Part shown: in pieces, positions 48,103 through 58,606 of the stretch
How positions within the stretch are numbered: the first letter of the stretch is position 1
Layout: the number at the start of each line of letters is the position of its first letter
DNA from: Nicotiana tabacum
Taxonomy: Eukaryota; Streptophyta; Magnoliopsida; Solanales; Solanaceae
Direction: 5' to 3'
Assembly: GCF_000715075.1 (NCBI RefSeq)
Contig: NC_134103.1
Span: forward strand, 57,814,230 to 57,878,229
DNA length: 64,000 nt
Made by a program: the position numbers and the translations under genes
The notes under the pieces: model-generated
Seen by the model: the letters and a program-made list of their open reading frames with translations, nothing else
Told to the model about the DNA's origin: nothing
Database searches by the model: none

Positions 48103-48807
48103 TAGGGGTATTCATGATTCGGTTTGGGTCAGTTTTTCCATAAAAAGAAACCAAACCAAGTAAGTCGGTTTTTCAAATATTGGAACCAAACCAAACCAAT
48201 TAAGTCGGTTTTTTATCGATTCGGTTTATGTCGTTTTTTTCAGTTTTTTCGATTATTTATCGACTTTTTCTAAAATATGAGACATACACTACCAAACGCA
48301 TATTCCGGCGACTATATATTCAACGTAACGCTATCAAACTAATTGCTCTTTGAGAAATCTATTATTTACCAAGATATATTGATGATAATTGACTCAAATA
48401 GTGATGAATAGTTTAAGTACTCAATTAAAAATCGATTATTTTTAACATGAAATAAATTTTTGTACTTAGCAAAAGAAAACTACCAATCAAACTAGAAGGC
48501 AAAGAATTAGATTATTATAATAGCAAAGAACTAGACTAAAAATACAAATGACTAATATGTACCATAAAATTTTAGAAACTTTATATAAAAATATACATAT
48601 ATATATATAGGTGTAATAATAAATTTAAATAGCTACTTTTATAGTCGGTTTGGTTCGGGTTTTTTCGGTTATTTTTTTATTAAAACCAAAACTAAACCAA
48701 ATTTGATCGGTTTTTAAAATTTAAAACCAAAACCAAATCAAACCTAAAAAGTATCGATTTTTTTAATCGGTTTGGTTCGGTTTTTCGGGTTTTTATGAAC
48801 AACCCTA
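48103..48807. mobile_element. hAT MITE inserted in the LINE tail
   Basis: Perfect 8-base duplications GCCGAGGG at 48095-48102 and 48808-48815. Ends TAGGGGTATTCATGATTCGG and, on the other strand, TAGGGTTGTTCATAAAAACC. The sub-terminal regions are filled with TCGGTTTGGTT and AACCAAACC motifs, so the ends can fold back on each other. No coding capacity. The ends match the CAGGGGTGTTCA type of plant hAT MITEs with the first base changed. Confidence 0.85.
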
Positions 48808-48936
48808 GCCGAGGGTCTATCGGAAATAGCCTCTCTACTCCTCCGAAGTAGGGGTAAGGCCAGCGTACATTCTCCCTACACCTCACTTGTGAGATTTCAG
48901 TGGGTTGTTGTTGTTGTTGTTTGTCACCTGACCTTG

Positions 48937-50362
48937 AGCAGTGTTAGACAACAATGACTTTGAAGTACTCGCAACAGGGTGTTGTATGTTCTCAGGTTCT
49001 TTTATTAGTAATTAATGATGCTGCAACTGCTAACCAATCTAGTTTGTTTATTTTCTCGTCGGTTTTCAACTCTAGCATCGACAAAATCTCTGCACTATCA
49101 ACTAATTTTCAGTGAAGAAATGATCAAGAGTTTCATGACCCCTTTTGCTACTCTTCTCTGGGAAGGGAGGATGATAGCACTTAATATTGAATTTGTTACA
49201 ATACAGCTGTGTTAAACCAATAATTTGGAAAAGAAAAACTATGAAAGGAAAACAGTCATTGGATAAAAATTGCCAGACCTGCCGGATTCAAAACAGCGCC
49301 TCAGGATTAATTGTTTAGGTTTTGCCCTACTGTAATCCTCCGCTCTACCAACTGAGCTAAGGTCAGTTTCTGATTAACTGCCTTAAGAAATATCATATTT
49401 CAAATGTATCACATCACCGAACTTAAAAACAGTCTCATCCTATTTAGTAGAAATAGTTGCCTTTGATCCGAATGATTAAATAGATGAGTTTTTTGTTTTA
49501 ATTAAAGAGAAGCTAGCCCTTTCAGCATTGCTAAATACATGTAGTTTACTCCATTTTATTTGGAAAATACATGGAGTAAAATATGTTGGGGTAAAATTTC
49601 TTCAAGTAAGCTATTTCCCATGGACAAGAATGATTATTCCAAAATTGAACCACAAAAAGAAATTTACTAATATGGATAATAGAGGTCTGCTATTGATGAA
49701 CAAAAATAGCTGATGGTGTTCTACTTGAGTCCCTCTAGTGTATTATGGGTTGATGTAGAGGACCATGGATCATATGACTGTTCGTATCCTTTAGAACATT
49801 CTCATACAAACTGCTACAATCATTAAAGAAGTGGCTACCACCTTCATTATAAAAAGTTAACAACAACACAACTAAGGAAAACAATACAGAAATTAAAGAG
49901 ATTCTTGAAATGTCTCGTGGATGAAGGTCGAGTGATATTCTTGCACATGATTTTATTCCCCACAGAGAAGCACACCAAATAAACAAATAGAGAAATAATC
50001 CATCACCATATAACGGGATAATGACATATTTTTCCCGCCTCTAATTCATACGGATAATAATTCATTAAAATGAGAGAAATGTTATCCTCATTGTTCTCTG
50101 AAACAAAACAAATGGTCATATTTATACATGTAAAATACTATTTATGCACACTTAAGAAACTCTATATTCTAAGGTCATTTCTTAATGTAAAGTTGGCTTC
50201 CAGTGCTTTACTTAGCCAATCTACTCTTCTCAAAGTTGTTAATATGTGTATGCTTTGTACTGCAAAAAACTAAAAAAGAAGAAGAAGGTTCTAGAAGAAT
50301 CTTAACTTGTTCAATCTTGTAGGAAAACATGAAAAACTCTTTGACTTTGTGGCTTTGAAACA
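48937..50362. other. Host intergenic DNA left of element G
   Basis: AT-rich, with one tRNA-like gene (49274-49366). Open frames at 49015-49215, 49528-49713 and 49735-49986 show no motif that I recognise. Confidence 0.5.
49274..49366 (-). tRNA. Intron-containing tRNA-Tyr-like gene, probably a pseudogene
   Basis: Minus strand: acceptor CTGACCT, D-arm TAGCTCAGTTGGTAGAGC with a good box A, anticodon arm GAGGATTACAG, an intron of about 23 bases directly after the base 3' of the anticodon, then TCCTG, T-arm GCTGTTTTGAATCCGGC and AGGTCTG. Plant tRNA-Tyr has GAGGACTGTAG at the anticodon and always carries an intron there. Here the anticodon position reads ACA instead of GTA. The T-arm has lost the invariant TTC (now TTT) and one stem pair, and the acceptor has a mismatch. 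The box B damage suggests weak or no transcription. Confidence 0.75.
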
Positions 50363-51026
50363 TGTATACCCGCGTCCACCCTATTTTACTATTTGACCGA
50401 GACCGGGAGTTTGTATCGAAGGATAGCCTCGTAACGGAATAGGCCATATCACGAGGATAAGGTACCGAGTTCAGAACCGAGGTATCTGTCAAGATCGAAG
50501 CTAGTAGCGATCGAAGCCAAACAAGACAGACATCGAGCAAGATCGAAGATAGCACAATAACAGAAAGGCGAGATATCCGTGACTGGTCGAAGATCACAGC
50601 GTAAATCTCGGTGACTGGTCGAGGATCATGGCGTAAATCTCGGAGCGGATCAAATAAGAAATGGTTAATTAGCTAATCATGGGATTTTCTTCTGTAATTA
50701 GAGTTATACCATCACTCCTCTACTATATAAAGGGGAGTATTAACCATTTGTAACACATTATTCTCACGTAAAAAAGTCAATATAACGCTCTCTCTTTAGC
50801 TTATACTCTCTTGTTCATCAGCTTGCTTTATTTTTAACTATTTTGGTATCAATAAGTTCGAGGGTATCCTAGCTCGAGGGTTGAATTCCGTTTCAATACT
50901 GGTTAACTTTATTTCATATTTCATTTCTGTTATTATCTTCATATTTGCCTATCGGTATTAAGTGAAATCGTGTATCCTTAGAACCCCATTATAAGTTTAA
51001 TTGTTATCCAATTTCTAGGGTAAACA
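50363..51026 (+). repeat. 5' LTR of Tat copy G
   Basis: Begins TGTATACCCGCG and ends AGGGTAAACA. Contains a CTGGTCGA(A/G)GATCA(C/T) repeat pair around 50582-50630 and a TATA box at 50724. Confidence 0.88.
50724..50731 (+). promoter_or_regulatory. TATA box of LTR of copy G
   Basis: TATATAAA within CTACTATATAAAGGGG, about 300 bases before the LTR end. In copy H the same place reads CTACTATTTGGGGG. Confidence 0.75.
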
Positions 51027-51028
51027 GT

Positions 51029-51046
51029 TTGGCACCAACCATGGGG
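51029..51046 (+). other. Primer-binding site of Tat copy G
   Basis: TTGGCACCAACCATGGGG follows the LTR after two bases. Copy H keeps the less changed TGGCGCCCATCGTGGGG. Confidence 0.72.
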
Positions 51047-51137
51047 CTAAGGATAATAATGATTGCTTAATACTGATTCCAATAACACACACTGCTTTAC
51101 ATTTGTTCTCGTAAGAATCTTTGTTTTCAGGACAAAC

Positions 51138-52255
51138 ATGTCAAACTCACAAGCAGCACTTACACATGGTGACAACAGCCTCAGATTTAACAGGAAAAAT
51201 GACAACATAGCTGCCCCAGGCATCAAGGTGCCTCAGGCCGACCTCGAGGGAGCACCAATTGCAAATCCCGTCGATGTCAGTTCACATATTGCCCTAAAGA
51301 TGATGAGATTGAATATGTTCTACTCAAGAAATTTGGAGAAACCTTGTCGAAAGGAGTAATGATATGGTACCACAATTTGCCGCCTAATTCCATCGATTCC
51401 TTCGCCATGCTTGCAGACTCCTTTGTAAAGGCACATGCCGGAGCAATAAAGGGTGCGACTAGAAAATCGAACCTCTTCAAGGTGAAACAAAAAGACAAAG
51501 AAATGTTGAGGGAATTCGTATCTCGATTTCAGATGGAACGCATGGAACTACCACCGGTCACAGACAATTGGGTTGTTCAGGACTTTACTCAAGGTTTGAA
51601 CTAACGAAGTTCGGTGGCATCACAACAACTAAAGCAGAATTCAATTGAATATCCAGCGGTAACCTGGGCCGAAGTACATAATCGGTACCAGTCGAAGATT
51701 AGGGTCGAGGATGATCAATTGGGGACCCCTTCCGATTTCGCTTATCCAAACAGGCCCGTCGGCAGAACTCAAAGAGTTATCGACAGAGAACCCCGGTCGA
51801 GCAGAGATCGGTATCTACCATACAACGCAGATCGTAGAAACAGCGGCCCTGGATGCAATACCATCCGAAATGATCGAAGGAACGATCGAAGACAGAGCTC
51901 CCGAGGGCTCATGAACAAAAGCGGCTTCGATAAACATGCCAATCCCACAGAAGTACCACGATTGTCAGAATACAACTTCAGCATCGACGCATCAGGTATT
52001 GTGTCAGCCATTGGGAGAATCAAAGATACTAGATGGCCTAGACCCCTACAAACCGATCCATCCCAAAGGAACCCCAATCAAGCATGCAAATACCATGGTA
52101 CACATGGTCATAAAACCAAAGACCACAGACAACTAAGGGAGGAGGTGGCCCGTTTATTCAACGAGGGTCACCTTCGAGAATTCTTGAGCGACCGAGCTAA
52201 AAACCATTTCAGAGACAGAGACGCAAACAGGAAAAACGAGCAGGAAGAACCATAG
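51138..52255 (+). pseudogene. gag: gag of Tat copy G
   Basis: Starts at the MSNSQ methionine (51138). After about 53 codons a deletion (relative to copy H) joins the leader directly to the middle of the gag domain and shifts the frame. The gag domain resumes in 51344-51604 (MIWYHNLPPNSIDSFAMLAD, FVSRFQMERMELPP). A third segment (51614-52255) holds an Arg/Asp/Asn-rich region and the zinc-knuckle remnant CKYHGTHGHKTKDH, whose last cysteine is histidine. It ends at a TAG in EEP-stop. No complete Gag can be translated. Confidence 0.82.
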
Positions 52256-53104
52256 CACGTGATTCACATGATCGTTGGTGGGGTCGATATTCCATAAGGG
52301 CCTGTGTTCAAGCACACTAAAGTATCAATCACCAGAGAAAAACGAACTCGAGACTATGTGCCAGAAGGCGCTTTATCATTCAATGATAAGGAAGCAGAAG
52401 GGATCTCACAACCTCACAATGATGCTTTGGTAATCTCTATCCTTATGAATAAAATTCAGGTTAAACGTGTTTTAATTGATCCGGGAAGTTCGGCCAATAT
52501 TATTCGATCGAGGTTCGTGGAGCAGCTCGGCCTACAAGATCATATCGTACCCGCAGCTCGGATTCTCAATGGCTTTAACATGGCAAGTGAAACAACTAAA
52601 GGTGAAATCATCCTACCAGTAAATGTAGCCGAAATTTTTCAAGAAACAAAGTTCCATGTGATCGAAGGTGATATGAGATACAACGCACTGCTCGGAAGAC
52701 CCTGGATTCACAATATTAGGGCAGTCCCCTCAACCCTTCACCAAATGCTGAAGTTCCCATCACCGAATGGAGTAAAAATGGTGTATGGAGAACAGTATGC
52801 TGCCAAAGAGATGTTCGCGGTCGACGAAGTGATACCGGTATCAACGCTCTCGTCAACAAAAGGATCGGAGTCCAAAGGAAAAGAGGAAGCTAAATAGCAA
52901 CCACAGCTACCAGCCTCGACTCAATCGGAGAAGCAGGGAAAGGACGAGGACGATGACTATTGGATCCCTCGATCCTTCATAATCCCCGAGGATTCCGACG
53001 CCACCAAATCGACGGTCGAGGAGTTGGAGCAGGTTGTACTGATTGAGCATCTACCCGATCGAAAGGTATACTTGGGTACGGGGTCAACCCCCGAGCTCAG
53101 GGAA
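52256..53104 (+). pseudogene. Aspartic protease region of Tat copy G
   Basis: One open segment (52304-52897) contains the intact active-site block VLIDPGSSANIIRSRFV (about 52470-52520) and the C-terminal half [16 protein letters not shown], so this domain is better preserved than in copy H. A linker rich in Lys/Ser/Glu and Asp follows (TKGSESKGKEEAK, then EKQGKDEDDDYW), which leads toward RT until solo LTR F interrupts at 53110. Expected to cut the polyprotein inside particles. Confidence 0.8.
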
Positions 53105-53109
53105 AAACT

Positions 53110-55454
53110 TGTCACGCCCCAAAACCGAGGAGCGTGACCGGCGCTCCCTTGAGTGAGCCCGACCGAGCAAGCATATTAGATTTCCTTCTACCCAACTCAT
53201 TCATGAATAAAGAGAATATATGTTTTCATTAATTGCAAAATAAAGCTGTCATGCCTGAAATTACCAATTTCTTGCCATAAGTTTCATCATTTTTAAAGTC
53301 TCAAATGGACAAGTAATACAACCACAACATAGCATAGTTTAACTTTTCCAGCACCAAATATACAACCCACACTATGTCTACGGAGCCTCTATGGATAAAG
53401 AAGAGTAAACTGATATTGCCGGCAATAAGGCCTCGGCTATACCTCAAACAAGATACACAAAGTACAAAAGATACATGACCCCGGGATGAAATGGGGCTCA
53501 CCGAGTCTGCTGAGAATATGATAATGTACCACTAACTGCGATCAACACTAGCTGCTATGTAACCACCTGCATCCATTTAAAGATACAGAGCCCCCGGCAA
53601 AAGGGACGTTAGTACCGTCGAATAGTACTAGTATGTATAGCTAAAATACCATCTCAATAGAATGAACAATAATACAAGAGGGAAACAGTAATGAGTTAAA
53701 TAAGAGCTTCAAAACAATACTAAAACATCAAGTAAGGATCACATAAGTTCTCAAGTCAATTTCCATCTTATTAGGTTGGGTAATCTTTAGTGCCATATGC
53801 CACAATCCACAATACCACTGTGTTCTTACACGGAGTCCGATGTCGACCCGATTGTCTAGGTCATCTCATTTGAGACATCAACCATATCAGCAATTTCAAT
53901 TATCATTTCCAGCACAGTGCCACAACCCACAATACCACCTTGTTCTTACACGAAGTCCGATCTCGGCCCGATCGGCTAGGCCATCTCACTTGAGACATCA
54001 ACCATTTTCTGTCAATCATTTCACATCGTACTTCTTTCATATACTTTCAATTCATTGGCACTAGTGATTTCAATTACAAAGTCATTCTTGGCACTTGGCC
54101 GTATTTCATAGTTCCAGTCGCCTTTTTCTACATTAAAATATCATTATCATTATCCTGCTTCCCATTCAAGATATTAGATTCACATATGATCAAGTTTTAG
54201 AATCTTAGGCACATAGAGGCTTTTCAAATAATTTGGCATAACAACCTTTATTTCGATCTTGACATGAAGTCTTAACATTCCTAACACATATTCCACATTT
54301 TGAACAATTTCTCAAATGGCAAGATGACATGATGAAGCATTTAGAATAAACATTGAACAAACATCCTTCAACACAACCACATTAGGAATAGCCAATTCAA
54401 TAATGATCAAGGACTTACTCCAGTTAAATGAACATCGTGGAATTCGATTCTAAGAAGAAGGGGGTTTAGCCATACATACCTCAATTCGTCCCTTAATGAT
54501 ACTACAATGATGCACTACACTAAGCAACTTTAATCTTCAATAACAATATCCAATGAGACCAAAATTAGTAACAAATTCCATGGGTTCATTGTATTCATAA
54601 ATTTCATCGACAAGATTACCATTCACCTTCTCTCTTGTTTTCTCAAAAGTATTATTCATGCCATGAACTAGAGTTTTATAATCCAATCTTTCAACCATTA
54701 AAACTTGTAACAAATGCTTCAAATACTTCTAACTACTCATAATAAACGAGTTTGAAGCATTGGAATTACCTCTAGTAGATCAATCTTGAAAAATCACAAA
54801 TTTGGTGATTTTTTGTGTTCTTGAGGATTTGATGATGAAATCTTGTATTTGGATGTAAGAATGATGTTAGAACTCATGTATATTGAGTAATAATCAACCC
54901 AAAATATCATTAACAACTTACCTTGGTTGATTGGACTTGATTTAAGCTCAAAATCGTCCCTTCACCTCAAGAACCCTAACCCCCAAATACTCAAAATATC
55001 CCCCTACCCCGACCTTGTAATTATAGGCCCACTGCCAGCCTCTCTTTCGGACGCGGCATCGGATGCTTCGCATCCGTAGGCTCCTCCGCCGGCCTTTGGT
55101 AATTTTGTCATAACTTCTTGTAGGAATGTCCAAATGACAAACGGTTTGAAGCGTTGGAAACTAGACTCAAAGACCTTTAATTGGATAGGTCATACATTAC
55201 CTAACTCTATACATATATATAGTTATGACCGTCCAAAGTGTAGTTTTATGCGTACTCATTTGGAACTTTAGTCTATCATAAAATTTTCAACTTGACTTGG
55301 ACTTAGGGCTCTCCCTAAACCCTACATCACTTATAATATGACTCGTACACTTATTATCGTATCCAATTGATATCCATCCCATTAATAGTTCTCGTCTGCA
55401 CACAAAATAATATAATTAGCGCTTAAGTACTTCAAAATTTTCCGGAGTGTTACA
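53110..55454 (-). mobile_element. Solo LTR F inserted in copy G
   Basis: Plus-strand ends TGTCACGCCCCAAAACC and GGAGTGTTACA. Target duplications AAACT (53105-53109 and 55455-55459) are identical, and the flanks join to the sequence seen uninterrupted in copy H. Homologous to LTR D. Tandem duplication with 120-base period at 53811. A short palindrome (CGGATGCTTCGCATCCG) at 55062-55079 takes the place of the word block. Confidence 0.92.
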
Positions 55455-56370
55455 AAACTCATCAAATTTCTTATCCATAATATGGATTGTTTTGCTTGGT
55501 ACCATTAAGATATGACAGGGATCCCGCCGGAAATCGCTACACATCGACTGAGCTTGGACCCGAAGTTTCGCCCCGTAAAACAAAAGAGAAGACCCCAGTT
55601 CGAGGTAAAACATGCATTCATCAAGGACGAGGTAACCAAACTTCTCAAAATAGGATCCATTCGGGAGGTAAAATATCCTGAATGGTTAGCAAATGTATTC
55701 GTAGTCCTTAAAAATGGAAATAAACTTAGAATGTGCGTAGACTATAAAGATTTAAACAAAGCATGTCCTAAAGACTATTTTCCTCTGCCGAATATCGATC
55801 GTATGATCGATGCCACGGCCGGCCATGAGATCCTTAGTTTTCTCGATGCCTACTTCGGGTACAATCAAATACAAATGAACCCAGAGGATTAGGAAAAGAC
55901 TTCGTTCATCACTAAGTATGGCACCTATTGTTATAATGTAATGCCGTTTGGGGTAAAAAATGCTGGTGCCACTTATCAACGCTTCGTAAATCGAATGTTT
56001 GAAGAACAAATAGGTAAGTCAATGGAAGTTTATATTGACGATATGCTAGTTAAGTCCCTACGAGCAGAGGACCATTTGACACATTTGCAGGTGACCTTCG
56101 ATATATTAAGGAAATATAACATGAAACTCAAGCTGGAGAAATGTGCATTCGGGGTCAGCTCGGGCAAATTCCTCGGCTTTATGGTATCAAATTGGGGTAT
56201 CAAAATCAACCCCGATAAGATCAAGGCGATCGAAGACATCACAGTCGTGGATAATGTTAAGGTCGTACAAAGATTAACAGAGCGCATAGCCGCCCTAGGC
56301 CGATTCATCTCGAGGTCTTCAGATAGAAGTCACAGGTTCTTCTCACTGCTCAAAAAGAACAACCATTTTG
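55455..56370 (+). pseudogene. Reverse transcriptase of Tat copy G
   Basis: Continues the reading after solo LTR F. Motifs in order: GIPPEIATHRLSLDPKF, EWLANVFVVLKNGNKLRMC, VDYKDLNKACPKDYFPLP, FLDAYFGYNQIQMNPED, a TAG at 55890-55892, MPFGVKNAGATYQRFVNRMF, the polymerase box VYIDDMLVKS (about 56028), KCAFGVSSGKFLGFMVS, and LGRFISRSSDRSHRFF. The catalytic aspartates are present. The stop before EKTSFITKYGT is shared with copy H. Otherwise the domain is open. Confidence 0.88.
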
Positions 56371-56740
56371 CATGGACCCCGGAATGCCAACAAGCATTGG
56401 AAGAACTAAAGCGGTACCTCTCGAGCCCTCCACTTCTTCATACTCCGAAAGCGGACGAGCAACTATACTTGTACTTAGCAGGCTCGAAAATCGCGGTAAG
56501 TGGGGTCCTAGTTCGAGAAGAGCAAGGTACGCAATTTCTTGTTTATTATGTTAGTCAAACTCTAGGTGAGGTCGAGACCCGGTACCCATACTTAAGAAAA
56601 ATTAGTGTTTGCCCTAATAAGCACCTCTTGAAAATTAAAACCATATTTTCAGTGTCACCCGATCTGCGTGGTGACTACTTATCCTCTTCGCACTATTTTG
56701 CATAAGCCTGAACTTTCGGGCCAATTGGCCAAATGGTCCA
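56371..56740 (+). pseudogene. First RNase H (Gypsy type) of Tat copy G
   Basis: After WTPECQQALEELKRYLSSPP comes LYLYLAGSKIAVSGVLVREEQ, YYVSQTLGEVETRYPYLRKI, then a frameshift near 56600-56690 and TYPLRTILHKPELSGQLAKW. The first catalytic aspartate of the canonical domain is replaced (text reads LAGSK), as expected where this original RNase H has degenerated next to a second one. Confidence 0.75.
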
Positions 56741-57390
56741 TCGAGATCAGTGGGTACGATATCGAGTATCAACCCCGAACGACCATCAAGTCTCAAATCT
56801 TAGCGGACTTCGTGGCCGACTTTATGCAAACCCTCGTACCCGAGGTCAAAAAGGAACTATTAATAAAATTGGGTACATCACCGGGGGTGTGGACCCTCTT
56901 CACAGACGGTGCTTCAAACGTGAAGGGGTCCGGGTTAGGCATCGTTTTGAAGCCACCCACGGGTAATACAATTAGACGAGCTATCAAAACTACCAAGTTA
57001 ACTAACAATGAGGCCGAGTATGAGGCTATGATTACAGGTCTCGAGCTAGCTAAAGGTTTAGAAGCAGAAGTCATTGAGGCCAAATGTGACTCCTTGCTTG
57101 TGGTAAACCAAGTCAACAGAACCTTCGAGGTTCGAGAAGATCGAATGCAGAGATACTTGGACAAACTACAGGTGACTCTACATCGGTTTAAAGAATGGAC
57201 TCTACAGCATGTGCCTCGAGAACAAAATAGCGAGGTCGATGCCCTCGCAAATTTGGGGTCATCAGTCGAAGATGACGAGATTAGCTCGGGAACTGTCGTA
57301 CAACTTTCAAGGTCAGTAATCGAAGAAGGCCACGCCCAAATCAACTCCACAAGTCTGACCTGGGATTGGAGGAACAAATATATTGAATAA
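56741..57390 (+). CDS. Second, archaeal-type RNase H domain of Tat copy G
   Basis: This fully open stretch begins with SIEISGYDIEYQPRTTIKSQ and ILADFVADF, and then holds a complete second RNase H. The four expected acidic residues are visible: D in LFTDGASNVKGSG (about 56905), E in NNEAEYEAM (about 57017), D in AKCDSLLVVNQV (about 57088) and D in NSEVDALANLG (about 57239). A separate archaeal-like RNase H behind the normal one is characteristic of Tat elements and is thought to provide the working activity. It would act as part of the polyprotein, not alone. It is the best preserved domain of the copy; the frame ends at a TAA at 57388. Confidence 0.8.
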
Positions 57391-58606
57391 CTAAAGAACG
57401 GGAAGCTTCCATCGGACCCTAGGGAATCTAGGACTCTACGTACGAAGGTCGCATGATTCACATTGGCCGAAGATGGAACACTGTATAGAAGGATGTTCGA
57501 TGGACCATTGGCAATATGTTTGGGACCAGGAGATACCGACTACGTCCTACGAGAAATCCATGAGGGCACCTGCAAAAATCATTCTGGTACCGAATCATTG
57601 GTTCACAAAGTCATCAGAGTAGGATACTATTGAGCCGATATGGAAAACGATACAAAAGAGTTTGTTCGAAAGTGCGACAAATGTCAAAGGTATGCGCCGA
57701 TGATTCACCAACTCGGAGAGCAACTCCACTCAGTCTTATCCCCATGGCCATTCATGAAATGGGGAATGGATATCGTCGACCCTATAGAGGATCGGCCCCA
57801 CGTAAAGCTAAATTTATTTTGCTTATGACTGACTATTTCTCTGAGTGGGTTGAAGTGAATGCTTTCGAGAAAATTAGAGAGAAAGAAGTCATAGACTTCA
57901 TTTGGGACCACATTATAGGTCGATTCAGGATGCCTTCCAAGATCGTATGCGATCATGGAAAGAGTTCGTCGACAGCAAAGTGACAAAATTTCTCGAAGAT
58001 CACAAAATAAAAAGAATCCTGTCGACACCATATCATCCTAGTGGGAACGGACAGGCCGAATCGACAAACAAGACCATCATTCAAAATCTGAAGAAAAGAT
58101 TGAGCGACGCTAAGGGAAAATGGAGAGAAATATTGCCCGAAGTCCTTTGGACGTATCGAACAACGTCAAAATCCAGTACGAGGGCAACACCATTTTCTTT
58201 AGTATACGACGTCGAAGCTCTGATCCTTGTTGATGTCGGGGAACCCAGCGTCAGGTTTCGATATGCAACGGAAGAGTCAAATCATGAGGCTATGAATACA
58301 AGCCTCGAATTGCTAGATGAAAAACGGGAAGTTGCCCTCGTTTGAATGGCTGCACAGGAACAACGGATCGAAAGGTACTATAATCGAAGAGCCAATCTTT
58401 GGCACTTTAAAATCAGGGACTTGGTTCCGAGAAAGTTCACCCTCAATACTCGAGACTCAAACGAAGGAAAACTTGGTCCGAACTGGGAGGGACCATACCA
58501 GGTCCTCGATATCATCCGAAAAGGATCCTACAAACTTGACATGGCGAACGGCGAACAATTACCAAATAATTGGAATATATCACTCCTCAAACGATATTAC
58601 TGCTAA
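57391..58606 (+). pseudogene. Integrase of Tat copy G
   Basis: The HHCC finger is present (IHEGTCKNHSG, then CDKCQ near 57675). The first catalytic aspartate is in KWGMDIVDP (about 57768). After a frameshift at about 57800 the core continues with KFILLMTDYFSEWVEV. The second aspartate lies in KIVCDHGK (about 57952), directly before another frameshift, and the glutamate is in GNGQAESTNKT (about 58050). The C-terminal part (ALILVDVGEPSVRF; after a stop at 58343, ERYYNRRANLWHFKIRDLV) ends at TAA 58604. All three catalytic residues remain, but they lie in three frames. Confidence 0.85.

Larger units (their letters stand above)
44848..48919 (+). mobile_element. 5'-truncated RTE-clade LINE, interrupted twice
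   Basis: The ends are fixed by 17-base target duplications TTTGTCACCTGACCTTG at 44831-44847 and 48920-48936. The LINE's own sequence is about 0.88 kb: RT C-terminus (44848-45338), 3' untranslated region (47815-48102 and 48816-48919) and a GTT-repeat tail. Solo LTR D and a hAT MITE split it. The tail block (GCCGAGGGTCTATCGGAAA, then GGGGTAAGGCCAGCG) is shared with the TS SINE, which fits the idea that this LINE type mobilised that SINE. Confidence 0.9.
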
